Source: Allolobophora icterica
Taxonomy: Eukaryota > Annelida > Clitellata > Crassiclitellata > Lumbricidae
Assembly (NCBI GenBank): GCA_963556255.1
Contig: OY744605.1
Location: 37,285,608 to 37,349,607 of the forward strand
Direction: 5' to 3'
DNA length: 64,000 bases
In this document: piece by piece, positions 1 through 13,203 of the stretch
Numbering within the stretch: the first letter of the stretch is position 1
Layout of the letters: each line of letters opens with the position of its first letter
Translations under genes and position numbers: made by a program
The notes under the pieces: generated by a model
What the model was told of the DNA's origin: nothing
The model's input: only the letters and a program-made list of their open reading frames with translations
Databases searched by the model: none

Positions 1-508
1 ACAATTAAACAGAAAACAACCCTTCCCAAAAGGGTTCACACAGCTCTGATCTGAGTGGTGCTATATAAGTGTGTTCGATTACAAATACAATTACAAATAC
101 AAACCAATTTAGCAATTACAGACAAGTAAGTACAACTCTACAAACCAGTTTAACAAATACAGACAAGTAATCACGACTAAAACCCAATTTAACATGTACA
201 AACAAGTAATCACAACTGCAAACCAATTTAATAAATACAGGCAAGCAACCTCAACTACAATATTTAGCAAATACAGACAAGTAAACCCAACTACAAACCA
301 GTTTAACAAATACAGCCAAGTAATCACAACTACTACCCAATTTCATTAATACACACAAGTAATCTCACCCACAAACCAATTTAATAAATACAGACAAGTA
401 ATCTCAACTACAAATCAATTAAACAAATACACACAAGTAATCACAACTACAAACCAATTTAACAAATACAGACAAATGATCACAACTCCAAATCAATTGT
501 GCAAATAC

Positions 509-888
509 ACACATCTAATCATTTATGATTGCCTCCACTGGCTCCCTGTCCAACAGCGAATTCAGGTTAAACCCTACACTGTTTTACCTAATGAACTTTT
601 GCACCCTGGTTTCTTCCATACCTGCGAGGGCTTCCTTGCGATCTTCTGCCTGAGGCCTTATGCATGTCCCTAAGATGAGCCCTTCCATGGCCCAATGCAG
701 TAGCTTCGCCTATATAGGTCCCTCCTCTTGAAACTATCTACCTTTTTCTCTCTGCAAAGAGCTTCTTGCCCTCTCTCTTCTCCAGTTCCATAGACATCTA
801 AAAACCTGCCTTTTAGCCGGGACTGGCATTGATGCAGTTTGAGTGGGCCGCTGATCGGAGTGGCCCTATAAAAGTGTGTTCAATTACA
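509..888 (+). mobile_element. L2/CR1-type LINE 3' fragment, copy 1 in satellite
   Basis: The + strand translation contains the conserved C-terminal motif of L2/CR1-like reverse transcriptase ORFs, LHWLPVQQRIQ, then a degenerate stretch (near 690-800) matching the usual WN.LP and LKT.L region, and finally a 3' end GAGTGGGCCGCTGATCGGAG followed by a tail of (CAATTA)-like repeats. Stop codons and frame changes make it a pseudogene. The tail merges seamlessly into the 39-bp array, which suggests that such tails seeded the array. Near-identical copies lie at 6735 and 10343. Confidence 0.75.
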
Positions 889-3264
889 ATTACAATTACA
901 ACTACACATCAATTTAACAAATACAGACAAGTAAACACAGCGACAAACCAATTTAACAAATAGAGACAAGCAATGACAACAACAAATCAATTTAGCGAAT
1001 ACAGACAAGTAATGACAACTACAAATCATTTTAGCAAATACAGATAAGTAATTACAACTACAAATCAATTTAGCAAATTCAGTTAAGTAATTACAACTAC
1101 AAATCATTTTAGCAAATACAGACAAATAATCACAACTACAAATCAATTTAACAAATACAGACAATTAATCACAAAGAGAAATCAATTTAGCAAATACAGA
1201 GCATCACAACTACAAATCAATTTAACAAATACAGACAAGTAATCACAACTACAAATCAATATTGCAAATACAGACAAGTAATTACAACTATAAGTCAATT
1301 TTCCAAAAACAGAGAAGTAATCACAACTACAAACAAATTTCAAAACCTTAGTGTGTTCAATTAAACATTCAACACAAGCTATCACATTTAACAATAAATT
1401 TACCAACTTCAAGACTACAATTAAACATAAGACAACCCACCTCCCAAAAGGGCTCATATACTGCTGATCTGAGTAGTGCTATACAAGTGTTCGATTACCG
1501 TTACAATTACTATCACAACTACAAACCAAATTAGAAACTAATCTCAACTACAAATCAATTTAGCAAGTACAGACAATTCATTCCAACTACAAACAAATGT
1601 AATGAATACAGACAAGTAATCACAACTACAAATAAATTTAGCAAATACAGAAGTAATCCCAACTACAAATCAATTTAGCAAATACAGACTAGTAATCACA
1701 AGTAATCACAACTACAAACCAATTTAAGAACCTTAATATGTTCAACTAAACATTTAACAATCAATTTAACAACTTCAAGACTACAATAAAACATAAGACA
1801 ACCAACCCACCTCCCAAAAGGGCTCATATATTGCTGATCTGAGTGGCGCTATATAAGTGTTTGATTACAATTACAATTACTATCACAACGACAAACCAAT
1901 TTAGCAAGTAATCAAAACCAGAAATCTATTTAGCAAGTACAGACAAGTAATTGCAACTACAAACAAATGTAACAAATACAGACAAGTAATCACAAGTAGA
2001 CATCAATTTAAAAAATACAGACAAGTCATTATAACTACAAAATAATGTAACAACTTTAATATGTGCAATTACAAGTTCAACACAAGCATTCACACTTAAG
2101 AATTAATTTAACAACTTCAAGACCCTACATTGTAGAAGCTCCCTCCCAAATAGGCTCATATAGCGCTGATCCGAGTGGCGCTATATAAGTGTTCAATTAC
2201 AAGTACAATTACTATCACAACCACAATCCAATTTAACAAGTAATGGCAACTACGACCAAATTTAACAAATACAGCCAATTCAATAAGTAATCACAAGTAT
2301 AAACTATTAAAAAAAATACAGACAAGCAATCATCACAGCTACAAACCAATTTAACATATAAACACAAGTAATCACACCTACACATTAATTTAAGAAATAA
2401 AGGCACTCACACCTACCCATCGCCTTAAAAAATGCCGACAGCCAAATCACAGCGACAAATCAATTTATCAAATACAGTCAAGCAATCACAACTGCAAAAA
2501 AATTCAGCAAATATAGAGAAGTAATAACAACTACACACCAATTTAACAAATACAGAAAAAGTAATCAAAACTACACATCAATTTAACAAATACAAAGTAA
2601 TCAAAAAAAAAACCAATTTAGCAAAAGTAAACAAACTACAAATCAATTTAGTCAGTATGGACAAGTAATCACAACTGCATTCCAATTTAGCAAATACAGA
2701 CAAGTAATCACAACAACACATTAATTAAACAAATACAGACAATCAATCACAGCTACAAACCAATTCAGCAAATATAGAGAAGTAATCACAACTCTACAAA
2801 CCAATTTAACAAATACAGACAAAGTAATCAAAACTACAAACCAATTTAGAAAAATACAGACAAGTAAACAAACTACAAATCAATTTAGTCAATATGGACA
2901 AGTAATCACAACTGCATTCCAATTTAGGAAATACAGACAAGTAATCACAACAACACATTAATTAAACAAATACAGACAAGTAATCACAATTACAAATCAA
3001 TATTGCAAATAAAGACAAGTAAATTAAAACTAAAAGTCAATTTTGTAAATACAGACAAGTAATCACAAAGACAAATCAATTTAGTAATTACAGAGAATTA
3101 CAACTACGAATCAATTTAACAAATACAGACAAGTAATCACAACTACATAACAGTTTAGCAAATACAGACAACTAATCACAACTACAAACCAATTTCAAAA
3201 CCTTAGTAGGTTCAATTAAACATTCAACACAAGCAATCACATATAACAATCAATTTAACAACTT

Positions 3265-3345
3265 CAAGCCCTACATTATACAAGCTACCACCCAAAAGGG
3301 TTCATATAGCGCTGATCCGAGTGGCGCTATATAAGTGTTCAATTA
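3265..3345 (+). repeat. Representative satellite bridge with LINE-like 3' hairpin and TATA-like motif
   Basis: This is one of ~21 bridges in the array; others end near 75, 880, 1490, 1860, 2190, 4215, 4620, 5855, 6250, 7090, 7470, 7922, 8755, 9010, 9890, 10700, 11390, 11735, 12055 and 12385. Each carries an AGCGCTGAT...GAGTGGCGCT inverted pair immediately before ATATAAGTG and a short CAATTAC-type tail. The same arrangement closes recognisable LINE fragments elsewhere in the window (for example 17015-17150), so I infer that the bridge descends from a LINE 3' terminus. CTATATAAG also resembles a TATA box, but no initiation site can be inferred. Confidence 0.7.
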
Positions 3346-5036
3346 CAAGTACAATTACTATCACAACCACAATCCAATTTAACAAGTAATGGCAACTACA
3401 ATCAAGTTTAACAAATACAGACAAGCAATCACAACTACAAACCAATTCAACAAGTAATCACAAGTACAAACCTATTACAAAATACAGACACGCAATCATC
3501 ACAGCTACAAACCAATTTAACAAATACACAGAAGTAATCACACCTACACATTAATTTAACAAATACAGGCAATCACACCTACCTATCGATTTAAAAAATG
3601 CAGACAGGCAAATCACAGCGACATATCAATTTAACAAATACAGACAAGCAAATCACAGCGACACATCAATTTAAATTTAATACAGACAAGCAATCACAAC
3701 TAGAAAAAAATTCAGCAAATATAGAGAAGTAATCACAACTACACATCAATTTAACAAATACAGACAAAGTTATCAAAACTACAAACCAATTTAGTAAAAT
3801 ACAGACAAGTAAACAAACTACAAATCAATTTAGTCAGTATGGACAAGTAATCACAACTGCATTCCAATTTAGCAAATACAGACAAGTAATCACAACAACA
3901 CATTAATTAAACAAATACAGACAATCAATCACAGCTACAAACCAATTCAGCAAATATAGAGAAGTAATCACAACTCTACAAACCAATTTACCAAATACAG
4001 ACAAGCAATCACACCCACACATCAATTTAACAAATACAGACAAGTCATCACAACTACAAACGAATTGAATAACTTTAATATGGAAAGATTCAACACAAGC
4101 TATCACACTTAACAGTCAATTCAAAAAATTCAAGACCATACAATTAAACATAAGACAAGTCCCCTCCCAAAAGGGCTCTCATAGTTCTGATCTGAGTGGC
4201 ACTATATAAGTGCTTGATAACAATTACAATAACAAGTACAAACCAATTTAACAAGCAATAACAACTACAAACCAATTTAGCAAAAAACAAGCTAGTAATC
4301 ATAACTACAAACCAATTTAGCAAAATACAGACAAGGAAAGAAACTACAAATCAATTTAGCAAATACAGACAAGTAATCGCAACTACAAACAAATGTAATA
4401 AATACAGACAAGTAAAGAAACTACAAATCAATTTAGCAAATACAGACAACTACTCACAACTACACATCAATTAAACAACTTTATATGTGCAACTAAACCT
4501 TCAACCAAGCAATCACATTTAACACTCAATTTACCAAATTCAAGACCATACAATTAAAGAGAAAATAACCCCTCCCAAAATGGTTCAAATAGCCCTGATG
4601 GAGTGGCGCTATATAAGTGTGTTCAATTACAATTACAATTACAACTACACATCAATTTAACAAATACAGACAAGTAGACACAGCCACAAACCAATTTAAC
4701 AAATAGAGACAAGTAATGACAACTACAAATCAATTTAGCAAATACAGACAAGAAATGACAACTACAAATCATTTTAGCAAATATAGACAAGTAATGACAA
4801 CTACAAATCAATTTAGCAAATACAGACAATTAATCACAAAGACAAATCAACTTAGCAAATACAGAGAATTACAAATACAAATCAACAAATACAGACAAGT
4901 AAACAAACTACAAATCAATTTAGTCAATACGGACAAGTATTCAAAACTACATTCCAATTTAGCAAATACAGACAAGTAATCACAACTACACATTAATTAA
5001 TAATTAGTAAATAAAGAGAAGCAATCAATAAAATAC

Positions 5037-5562
5037 AACATGAAGATAAATATCGGAAAGACAAAGATTATGAGGATAAGTGGAGGCGAGGAGGAGATAG
5101 CAATGAAAATAACTATAATTGGAGAGGAGGTGGAACAGGTCAAGAGCTTCTGCTACTTGGGAAGTGTGATAACAACAGATGCAAGATGCCATAGTGATAT
5201 CAAACGAAGGATAGTATTGGGAAAAGATGCATTTACGAAAAGAGGAGAGTTGATGAGAGGAGGGCTGAGCAAAGACCTAAAGAAGAGACTTGTCAAGGCA
5301 CTGGTTTGAAATGTGGTACTGTATGGGTCGGAGACGTGGACCATCAGGAAAGAGGATATAGAGAGATTGTAGGCCTTTGAGACGTGGATATGGAGAGGAA
5401 TGGAAAAGGTGGGAAGGAGGAGAGGAAGACCGCGACAGATGATGCTGGGACGGATGATGACCAAAGGAAACAGCGGACTGAAGAGAAGAGCACAGCAAAG
5501 AGAGGAATGGCGTCATTGGAAGTGGAAACCTGCCGAAGGGCAGAGAACTTAAAGAAGAAGAA
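5037..5562 (+). mobile_element. RTE-like LINE reverse transcriptase fragment inside satellite
   Basis: The segment encodes a fragment typical of the thumb and C-terminal part of RTE/Ingi-type reverse transcriptases: NIGKTKIMRI near the start, VKSFCYLGSVITTDAR in the middle, then after a stop VLYGSETWTI and FETWIWRGM. Stops and frame changes break the ORF. Both edges abut 39-bp satellite sequence, and the right edge ends in an AAGAAGAAG tail that continues as GACAAGCAATCAC, exactly like the fragment at 9364-9677. I infer an element of one family caught in and amplified with the satellite. Confidence 0.75.
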
Positions 5563-6734
5563 GACAAGCAATCACAACTACAAACCAATTCAGCAAATAT
5601 AGAGAAGTAATCACAACTCTACAAACCAATTTAACAAATACAGACAAGCAATCACACCAACACATCAAGTTCACAAATACAGACAAGTCATCACAACTAC
5701 AAACCAATTTAATAACCTTAATATGGAAAGATTCAACACAAGCAATCACACTTAACAATCAATTCAACAAATTCAAGACCATACAATTAAACATAAGACA
5801 AGTTCCCTCCAAAAAGGGTTCACATAGCTCTGATCTGAGTGGCACTATATAAGTGCTTGATAACAATTACAATTACACCTACAAACCAATTTAACAAGCA
5901 ATCACAACTACAAACCAATTTAGCAAAAACAAGCAAGTAATCATAACTACAAACCAATTTAGCAAAATACAGACAAGCAAAGAAACTACAAATCAATTGA
6001 GCACATACAGGCAAGTAATCACAACTAAAAACCGAAATTTAGCAAAATACAGACAAGTAAAAAAACTACAAATCAATTTAGCAAATACAGACAAGTACTC
6101 ACAAATACACATCAATTTAACAACTTTATATGTGCAACTAAACCTTCAACCAAGCAATCATATTTAACACTCAATTTACCAAATTCATTGACCATACAAT
6201 TAAAGAGAAAACAACCCCTCCCAAACTGATCTGAGTGGTGCTATATAAGTGTGTTCAATTACAAATACAATTACAAATACAAACTAATTTAGCAATTACA
6301 GAAATTACAGACAAGCAAGCACAACTCTACAAACCAGTTTAACAAATACAGACAAATAATCACAACTAAAACCAATTTCACATATACACACAAGTAATCA
6401 CAACTACAACCCAATTTAATAAATACAGACAAGTAACCTCAACTACAAATTTAGCAAATACAGATAAGTAATCCCAACTACAAATCAATGAAACAAATAC
6501 ACACAAGTAATCACAACTACAAACCAATTTAATAAATACAGACAAGTAATCTCAACTACAAATCAATTAAACAAATAGACATAAGTAATCACAACCTCAA
6601 ACAATTTAATAAATACAGACAAACTACAAAACAATTTAGCAAATACATATAAGTAATCACAACTACAAACCAATTTAACAAATACAGACAAATGATCACA
6701 ACTTCAAAACAATTGTGCAAATACAAACATGTAA

Positions 6735-7095
6735 TCATTTATGATTACCTCCGCTGTCTCCCTGTCCAACAGCGATTTCAGATTAAACCCTGCACCGTTT
6801 TACCTAATGAACTTTTGCACCCTGGTTTCTTCCATACCTGCGAGGGCTTCCTTGCGATCTTCTGCCTGAGGCATTATGCATGTCCCTAAGATAGCCCTTC
6901 CATGGCCCAATGCAGTAGCTTCGCCTATATAGGTCCCTCCTCTTGAAACTATCTACCTTTTTCTCTCTGCAAAGAGCTTCTTGCCCTCTCTTTTCTCCAG
7001 TTCCATAGACATCTAAAAACCTGCCTTTTAGCCGGGGCTGGCACTGATGCGGGTTGAGTGGGCCGCTGATCGGAGTGGCTCTATATAAGTGTGTT
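6735..7095 (+). mobile_element. L2/CR1-type LINE 3' fragment, copy 2 in satellite
   Basis: This is nearly the same sequence as the fragment at 509, with a few substitutions. It translates to the degenerate LRCLPVQQRFQ motif and ends with GGCCGCTGATCGGAGTGGCT, ATATAAGTG and a (CAATTA)n tail. Close identity with the copies at 509 and 10343 implies amplification as part of the satellite rather than three separate retrotranspositions. Confidence 0.75.
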
Positions 7096-9363
7096 CAATT
7101 ACAATTACAATTACAACTACACATCAATTTAACAAATACAGACAAGTAAACACAGCCACAAACCAATTTAACAAATAAAGCCAAGTAATGACAACAATAA
7201 ATCAATTTAGCAAATACAGACAAGTAATGACAACTACAAATCAATTTAACAAATACAGACAAGCAATCACACCAACACATCAATTTAACAAATACAGACA
7301 AGTCATCACAACTACAAACCAATTTAATAACTTTAATATGGAAAGGTTCAACACAAGCTATCACACTTAACAGTCAATTCAACAAATTCAAGACCATACA
7401 ATTAAACATAAGACAAGTCCCCTCCCAAAAGGGCTCTCATAGCTCTGATCTGAGTGGTACTATATAAGTGCTCGATAACAATTACAATTACAACTACAAA
7501 CCAATTCAACAAGCAATAACAACTACAAACCAATTTAGCAAAAACAAGCTAGAAATCATAAATACAAACCAATTTAGCAAAATACAGACAAGAAAAGAAA
7601 CTACAAATCAATTTAGCAAATACAGACAACTAATCACAACTACCAACAAATTCAATAAATACAGACAAGTAAAGAAACTACAAATCAATTTAGCAGATAA
7701 AGACAAGTAATCACAACAAAAAGACAAATTCAGCAAAATACAGACAAGTAAAAAAACTACAAATCAATTTAGCAAATACAGACAACTATTCACAACTACA
7801 CATCAATTTAACAACTTTATATGTGCAACACTCTTTTACCAACTTCAAGACCATACAATTAAACAGAAAACAACCACTCCCAAAATAATTCAAAAAGCGC
7901 TGACGGAGTGGCGCTATATAAGTGTATTCAATTACAATTACAACTACAACTACACATCAATTTAACAAATACAGACAAGTAACCACAGCCACAAACCAAT
8001 TTAACAAACAGAGACAAGTAATGACAAATCAATTTTGCAAATACAGACAAGAAATGACAACTACAAATCAATTTAGCAAATACAGACAAGCAATAACAAC
8101 TACTAATCATTTTAGCAAATACAGATAAGTAATTACAACTACAAATCAATTTAGCAAATACAGACAAGTAATCACAAATACAAATCAATTTAGCAAATAC
8201 AGACAATTAATCACAAAGACAAATCAACTTAGCAAATACAGAGAATTACAAATACAAATCAACAAATACAGAAAGTAATCACAATTACAAATCAATTTAG
8301 CAAGTACAGACAAGTAATTGCAACTACAAACAAGTGTAACAAATACAGAAAAGTAATCACAATTACAAATCAGTATTGCAAATACAGACAAGTAAATTAC
8401 AACTACAAGTCAATTTAGCAAATACAGACAATTAATCACAAAGACAAATCAATTTAGCAATTACAGAGAATCTACTAACAAATCTAATAAATACAGGTCT
8501 AGAAGTAATCACAACTACAAATCAATTTAGCAAATACAGACAAGTAATCATAACTACAAATCAACTTTCCAACTACAGACAATTAATCACAGCAGCAACA
8601 AAATTTAAGAGCTTTAATATGTTCAATTAAACATTCAACACAAGCAATCACATTTAACAATCAATTTAACAACTTCAAGACTACAACAAAAAACATAAGA
8701 CAACCCACCTCCCAAAAGAGCTCATATAATGCTCATCTGAGCAGCGCTATATAAGTGCTTGATTACAATTACAATTACCATCACCAGTGAAAACGAATTT
8801 AGCAAGTAATCACAACTACAAATCTATTTAGCAAGATCAGACAAGTCATTGCAACTACAAACAAATGTAACAACTTTTATATGTGCAATTACAAGTTCAA
8901 CACAAGCATTCACACTTAAGAATTAATTTAACAACTTCAAGACCCTACATTGTACAAGCTCCCTCCCAAAAGGGCCCATATAGCGCTGATCCGAGTGGCG
9001 CTATATAAGTATTCAATTACAAGTACAATTACTATCACAACCACAATCCAATTTAACAAGTAATGGAAACTACAACCAAATTTAACAAATACAGACAAGC
9101 AGTCACAACTACAAACCAATTCAACAAGTAATCACAAGTACAAACCGATAAAAAAAATACAGATATGCAATCATCACAGCTACAAACCAATTTAACAAAT
9201 ACACAGAAGTAATCACACCTACACATTAATTTAACAAATACAGGCAATCACACCTACTAATCGGTTAAAAAAAATGCAGACAGGCAAATCACAATGACAT
9301 ATCAATTTAACAAATACAGACAAGCAAATCACAGCAACATATAAATTTAATAAATACAGACAA

Positions 9364-9677
9364 GGAGTTGGGCGCAGAGGTAACGGTAGTAGAAAAGATA
9401 CAAAAAAGAAGACTCAGGTGGTTTGGCCATGTAGAAAGGATGGACAACAGCAGATTACCAGTCGCAGCCCTACATGGGCAGATCGAGGGAGAGAGAAGTA
9501 GAGGGAGACCACGAAAAACGTGGATGGACAATGTCAAGGAAGACTTGAAGAGCAAAGGCACGGATTTAACCATGGTGCGCGAAACTGTCAGAGACAGAAC
9601 ACTATGGAGAAACTTCATAAGAGCCTCATCGTCAGGAAATTGATAGAAGAGAAGAAAGAAGAAGAAGAAGAAGACAA
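9364..9677 (+). mobile_element. RTE-like LINE 3' end inside satellite
   Basis: About 90 codons translate to the C-terminal tail typical of RTE/Ingi-type ORFs: RRLRWFGHVERMD, then RSRGRPRKTWMDNVKEDL, RDRTLW and FIRASSSGN followed by a stop. An (AGA)n tail follows and runs straight into satellite sequence. The left edge also abuts satellite sequence (GACAAG|GAGTTGG). The reading frame is intact over the retained part, unlike the fragment at 5037. Confidence 0.8.
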
Positions 9678-10342
9678 GCAATCACAACTACAAAAAAATT
9701 CAGCAAATATAGACAAGTACTCACAACTACACATCAATCTAACAACTTTATATGTGCAACTAAACCTTCAACCAAACAATCACATTTAACACTCAATTTA
9801 CCAAATTCAAGACCATACAATTAAACAGAAAACAACCCCTCCCAAAAGGGTTCAAATAGCGCTGACGGAGTGGCGCTATATAAGTGTGTTCGATTACAAA
9901 TACAAACCAATTTAGCAATTACAGACAAGTAAGTACAACTCTACAAACAAAAACAGACAAGTAATCACAACTAAAAACCAATTTAGCATATACAGACAAG
10001 TAACCACAACTAAAAGCCAATTTAATAAATACAGACAAGTTAGTTCAACTACAAATTTAGCAAATACAGACAAGTAAACCCAACTACAAATCAATTAAAC
10101 AAATACCCACAAGTAATCACAAATACAAACCAATTTAATAAATACAGGCAAGTAATCTCAACTACAAACCAGTTTAATAAATACAGACAAGTAATCTCAA
10201 CTACAAATCAATTAAACAAATACACACAAGTAATCACAACTACAAACAATTTAATAAAAAAACAGACGAACTACAAAACAATTTTGCAAATACATATAAG
10301 TAATCACAACTACAAACCAATTTCACAAATACAACATGTGAT

Positions 10343-10702
10343 CATTTATGATTCCCTCCGCTGGCTCCCTGTTCAACAGCGAATTCAGGTTAAACCCTAT
10401 GCCGTTTTACCTAATGAATTTTTCCACCCCGGTTTCTTCCATACCTGCGATGACTTCCTTGCAATCTTCTGCCTGTGGCCATATGCATGTCCCTAAGATG
10501 AGCCCTTCCATGGCCCAATGCAGTAGCTTCGCCTATATAGGTCCCTCCTCTTGAAACTATCTACCTTTTTCTCTCTGCAAAGAGCTTCTTGCCCTCTCTC
10601 TTCTCCAGTTCCATAGACATCTAAAAACCTGTCTTTTAGCCGGGGCTGGCACTGGGTTGCGGGTTGAGTGGGCCACTGATCGGAGTGGCCCTATATAAGT
10701 GT
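10343..10702 (+). mobile_element. L2/CR1-type LINE 3' fragment, copy 3 in satellite
   Basis: Third copy of the fragment seen at 509 and 6735. It encodes LRWLPVQQRIQ and ends with GAGTGGGCCACTGATCGGAG, CTATATAAGTG and a CAATTA tail before more 39-bp units. It carries private substitutions relative to the other two copies. Confidence 0.75.
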
Positions 10703-12615
10703 GTTCAATTGCAATTACAATTACAACTACACATCAATTTAACAAATACAGTAAAGTAAACACAGCCACAAACCAATTTAACCAACAGAGACAAGTAATG
10801 ACAACTACAAATTAATTTAGCAAATACAGACAAGTAATGACAACTACAAATCAATTTAGCAAATACAGACAAGTAATGACAACTACAAATCATTTTAGCA
10901 AATACATATAAGTAATTACAACTACAAATCAATTTAGCAAATACAGACAAGTAATCACAACTACAAATCAATTTAGCACATACAGACAATTATTCACAAA
11001 GACAAATCAACTTAGCAAATACAGAGAATTACAACTACAAATCAATTGAAACAAATACAGACAAGTAATCACAATCACAAATCAATATTGCAAATACAGA
11101 AAAGTAAATTACAACTACAAGTCAATTTTGCAAATACAGACAATTAATCACAAAGACAAATCAAATTAGCAAATACAGAGAATTACAACTACGAATCAAT
11201 TTAACAAATACAGAAAAGTAATCACAACTACAAACCAATTTAAGAACTTTAGTATGTTCAATTAAACATTCAACCCAAGCAATCACATTTAACAATCAAT
11301 TTAACAACTTAAAGACTACAATAAAACATAAGACAACCCACCTCCCAAAATGGCTCATATATTGCTGATCTGAGTGGTGCTATATAAGTGTTTGATAACC
11401 GTTGCAATTACAATCACAACTACAAATCAATTTAGCAAGTACAGACAAATAATTGCAACTACAAACAAATGTAACAACTACAGACAAATAATCACAACTA
11501 CAAATCAATTTAGCAAATATAGACAGGTAATCACAACTACATACCAATTTAGGAAATACAGACAAGTAATCACAACAGCAAACCAATTTAAGAACTTTAA
11601 TATGTTCAATTAAACATTCAACACAAGCAATCACATTTAACAATCAATTTAACAACTTAAAAACTACACTAAAACATAAGACAACCCACCTGCCAAAAGG
11701 GCTCATATATTGCTGATCTGAGTGGTGCTATATAAGTGTTTGATTATAGTTACAATTACTATCACAGCTAAAAACCAATTTAGCATGTAATCACAGCTAC
11801 AAATCTAGTTAGCAAGATCAGACATGTCATTGCAACTATAAACAAATGTAACAAATACAGACAAGTAATCACAAGTAGACATCAATTAAAAAAATACAGA
11901 CAAGTCAACACAACTACAAAATAATTAAACAACTTTAATTTGTGCAAGTTCAACACAAGCAATCACATTTAACAACTTCAAGACTACAATTAAACATAAG
12001 ACAACCCACCTTCCAAAGGCTCATATAATGCTGATATGAGTGGTGCTATATAAGTGTTTGATTACAATTATAATTACAATCGCAACTACAAACCAATTTA
12101 GCAAGTAATCAAAACCAGAAATCTATTTAGCAAGTACAGACAAGTAATTGCAACTACAAACAAATGTAGCAAATACAGACAAGTAATCACAAGTAGACAT
12201 CAATTTAAAAAATACAGACAAGTCATTACAACTACAAAATAATTTAAGAACTGTAATACGTGCAATTACAAGTTCAACACAAGCATTCACAGTACTTAAG
12301 AATTAATTTAACAACTTCAAGACCCTACATTGTACAAGCTCCCTCCCAAATGGGCTCATATAGCGCTGATCCGAGTGGCGCTATATACAAGTACAATTAC
12401 TATCACAACCCAAATCCAATTTAACAAGTAATGTCAACTACAACCAAATTTAGCAAATACAGACAAGTAATCACAAGTAGACATCAATTTAAAAAATACA
12501 GACAAGTCATCACAACTGCAAAGAGTGATTATATTGTGCATATATTTTAGCATTTTCTTTCACAATTCACTTTGTGGGTTACTAATACGGTACTGCTCTG
12601 GTTTATTGTGAGATT

Positions 12616-13195
12616 CAGTGATTATTCTAGAAAAAAGGTTCTGGAACTCAGCAATTATGGAAGGGCTAAATTGAGGGTAAAGCCCTAGAAAAAACGGGGT
12701 TGGGAGGAGAACCCTCCAAGAAAATTTTTGACATCACATTTGCATTATGGTACAGTTTGAAGTATATCATTTCCTAGATAGCAGATCGAGTTAGACACTT
12801 TTGACACTTGTAAGATACTTTTAATCACTTGTAAGCAGTGCTTTTTTTAAGCCGGAACACACAGGAATGGCGTTCCGGCACCTTTTTCAGGTACTAAAAA
12901 AATTATTTATTTATTTTAATAACAAAAACATTAACAAATTAGTTATTTTAATTTAATTTCATTGTTTTGAACTGTTTTCAGTGTTTATCGAGATCCCTTC
13001 CAATCCCCAATCCCGTTTTTCTCGGGATTTTAGCCCGCCCATAATTATTCCTTTCTGGAAACTTTTTTCCAGAAAAAAACACTGCTTGTAAGATAGAGTT
13101 AAACACATCTGTAAGATTTATAATTAAATTAAATAAATGGTTTTTTAACAGTTGAAAAAGGCGCCAGAACACTGTTCCCATAGAAAAAAGCACTG
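12616..13195. mobile_element. Non-autonomous hAT-like element, family A, outer copy
   Basis: The element starts CAGTGATTATTCTAG and ends AAAAAAGCACTG. It is flanked by a perfect 8-bp target-site duplication GTGAGATT at 12608-12615 and 13196-13203, the duplication length of hAT transposons. A second copy of the same family sits inside it at 12836-13084. Without that insertion the element is ~323 bp. No transposase coding capacity is seen. A third relative lies at 25826-26088. Confidence 0.85.
12836..13084. mobile_element. Non-autonomous hAT-like element, family A, nested copy
   Basis: This 249-bp element begins CAGTGCTTTTTTTAAG and ends AAAAAAACACTG. It is bracketed by a perfect 8-bp duplication CTTGTAAG (12828-12835 and 13085-13092). 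Its interior (CCGGAACA, CGGGATTTTAGCC, CATAATTATTCC) matches the outer element and the 25826 copy in reverse orientation, so one family member inserted into another. It must be younger than its host. Confidence 0.88.
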
Positions 13196-13203
13196 GTGAG
13201 ATT

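Larger units (their letters stand above)
1..12525. repeat. Complex satellite: ~39-bp minisatellite arrays with LINE-derived bridges
   Basis: The + strand is extremely A-rich and G-poor. Its basic unit is about 39 bp and reads roughly ACAACTACAAATCAATTT, then AGCAAATACAGACAAGTAATC. Copies vary by point changes and small deletions; I estimate of the order of 150. Runs of units are separated by about 21 bridges of ~150-200 bp, containing CAAGACCATACAATTAAAC, CTCCCAAAAGGG and GCGCTATATAAGTG, followed by short (CAATTA)n or (GATTAC)n-like tails. Larger segments are themselves duplicated: the bridge beginning GACCCTACATTGT recurs near 2120, 8940 and 12320, with a variant near 3270. Because 39 is a multiple of 3 the array stays open in several frames, giving 13-residue periodic translations on both strands that I regard as non-coding. 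The array continues past the left edge and ends abruptly near 12525. Confidence 0.93.

Noticed and set aside
1..12525. Many 60-94 codon ORFs with 13-residue periodicity on both strands, such as repeats of KLICSCNYLSVFA
   Set aside because: They follow from the 39-bp period (3 x 13) and appear on both strands and in shifted frames. There are no starts with context, no splice sites and no domain.
1..12525. CRISPR-like array (regular repeats of about 39 bp)
   Set aside because: Repeats are directly tandem with no unique spacers, the units are diverged, and the context is an intron-rich animal genome.
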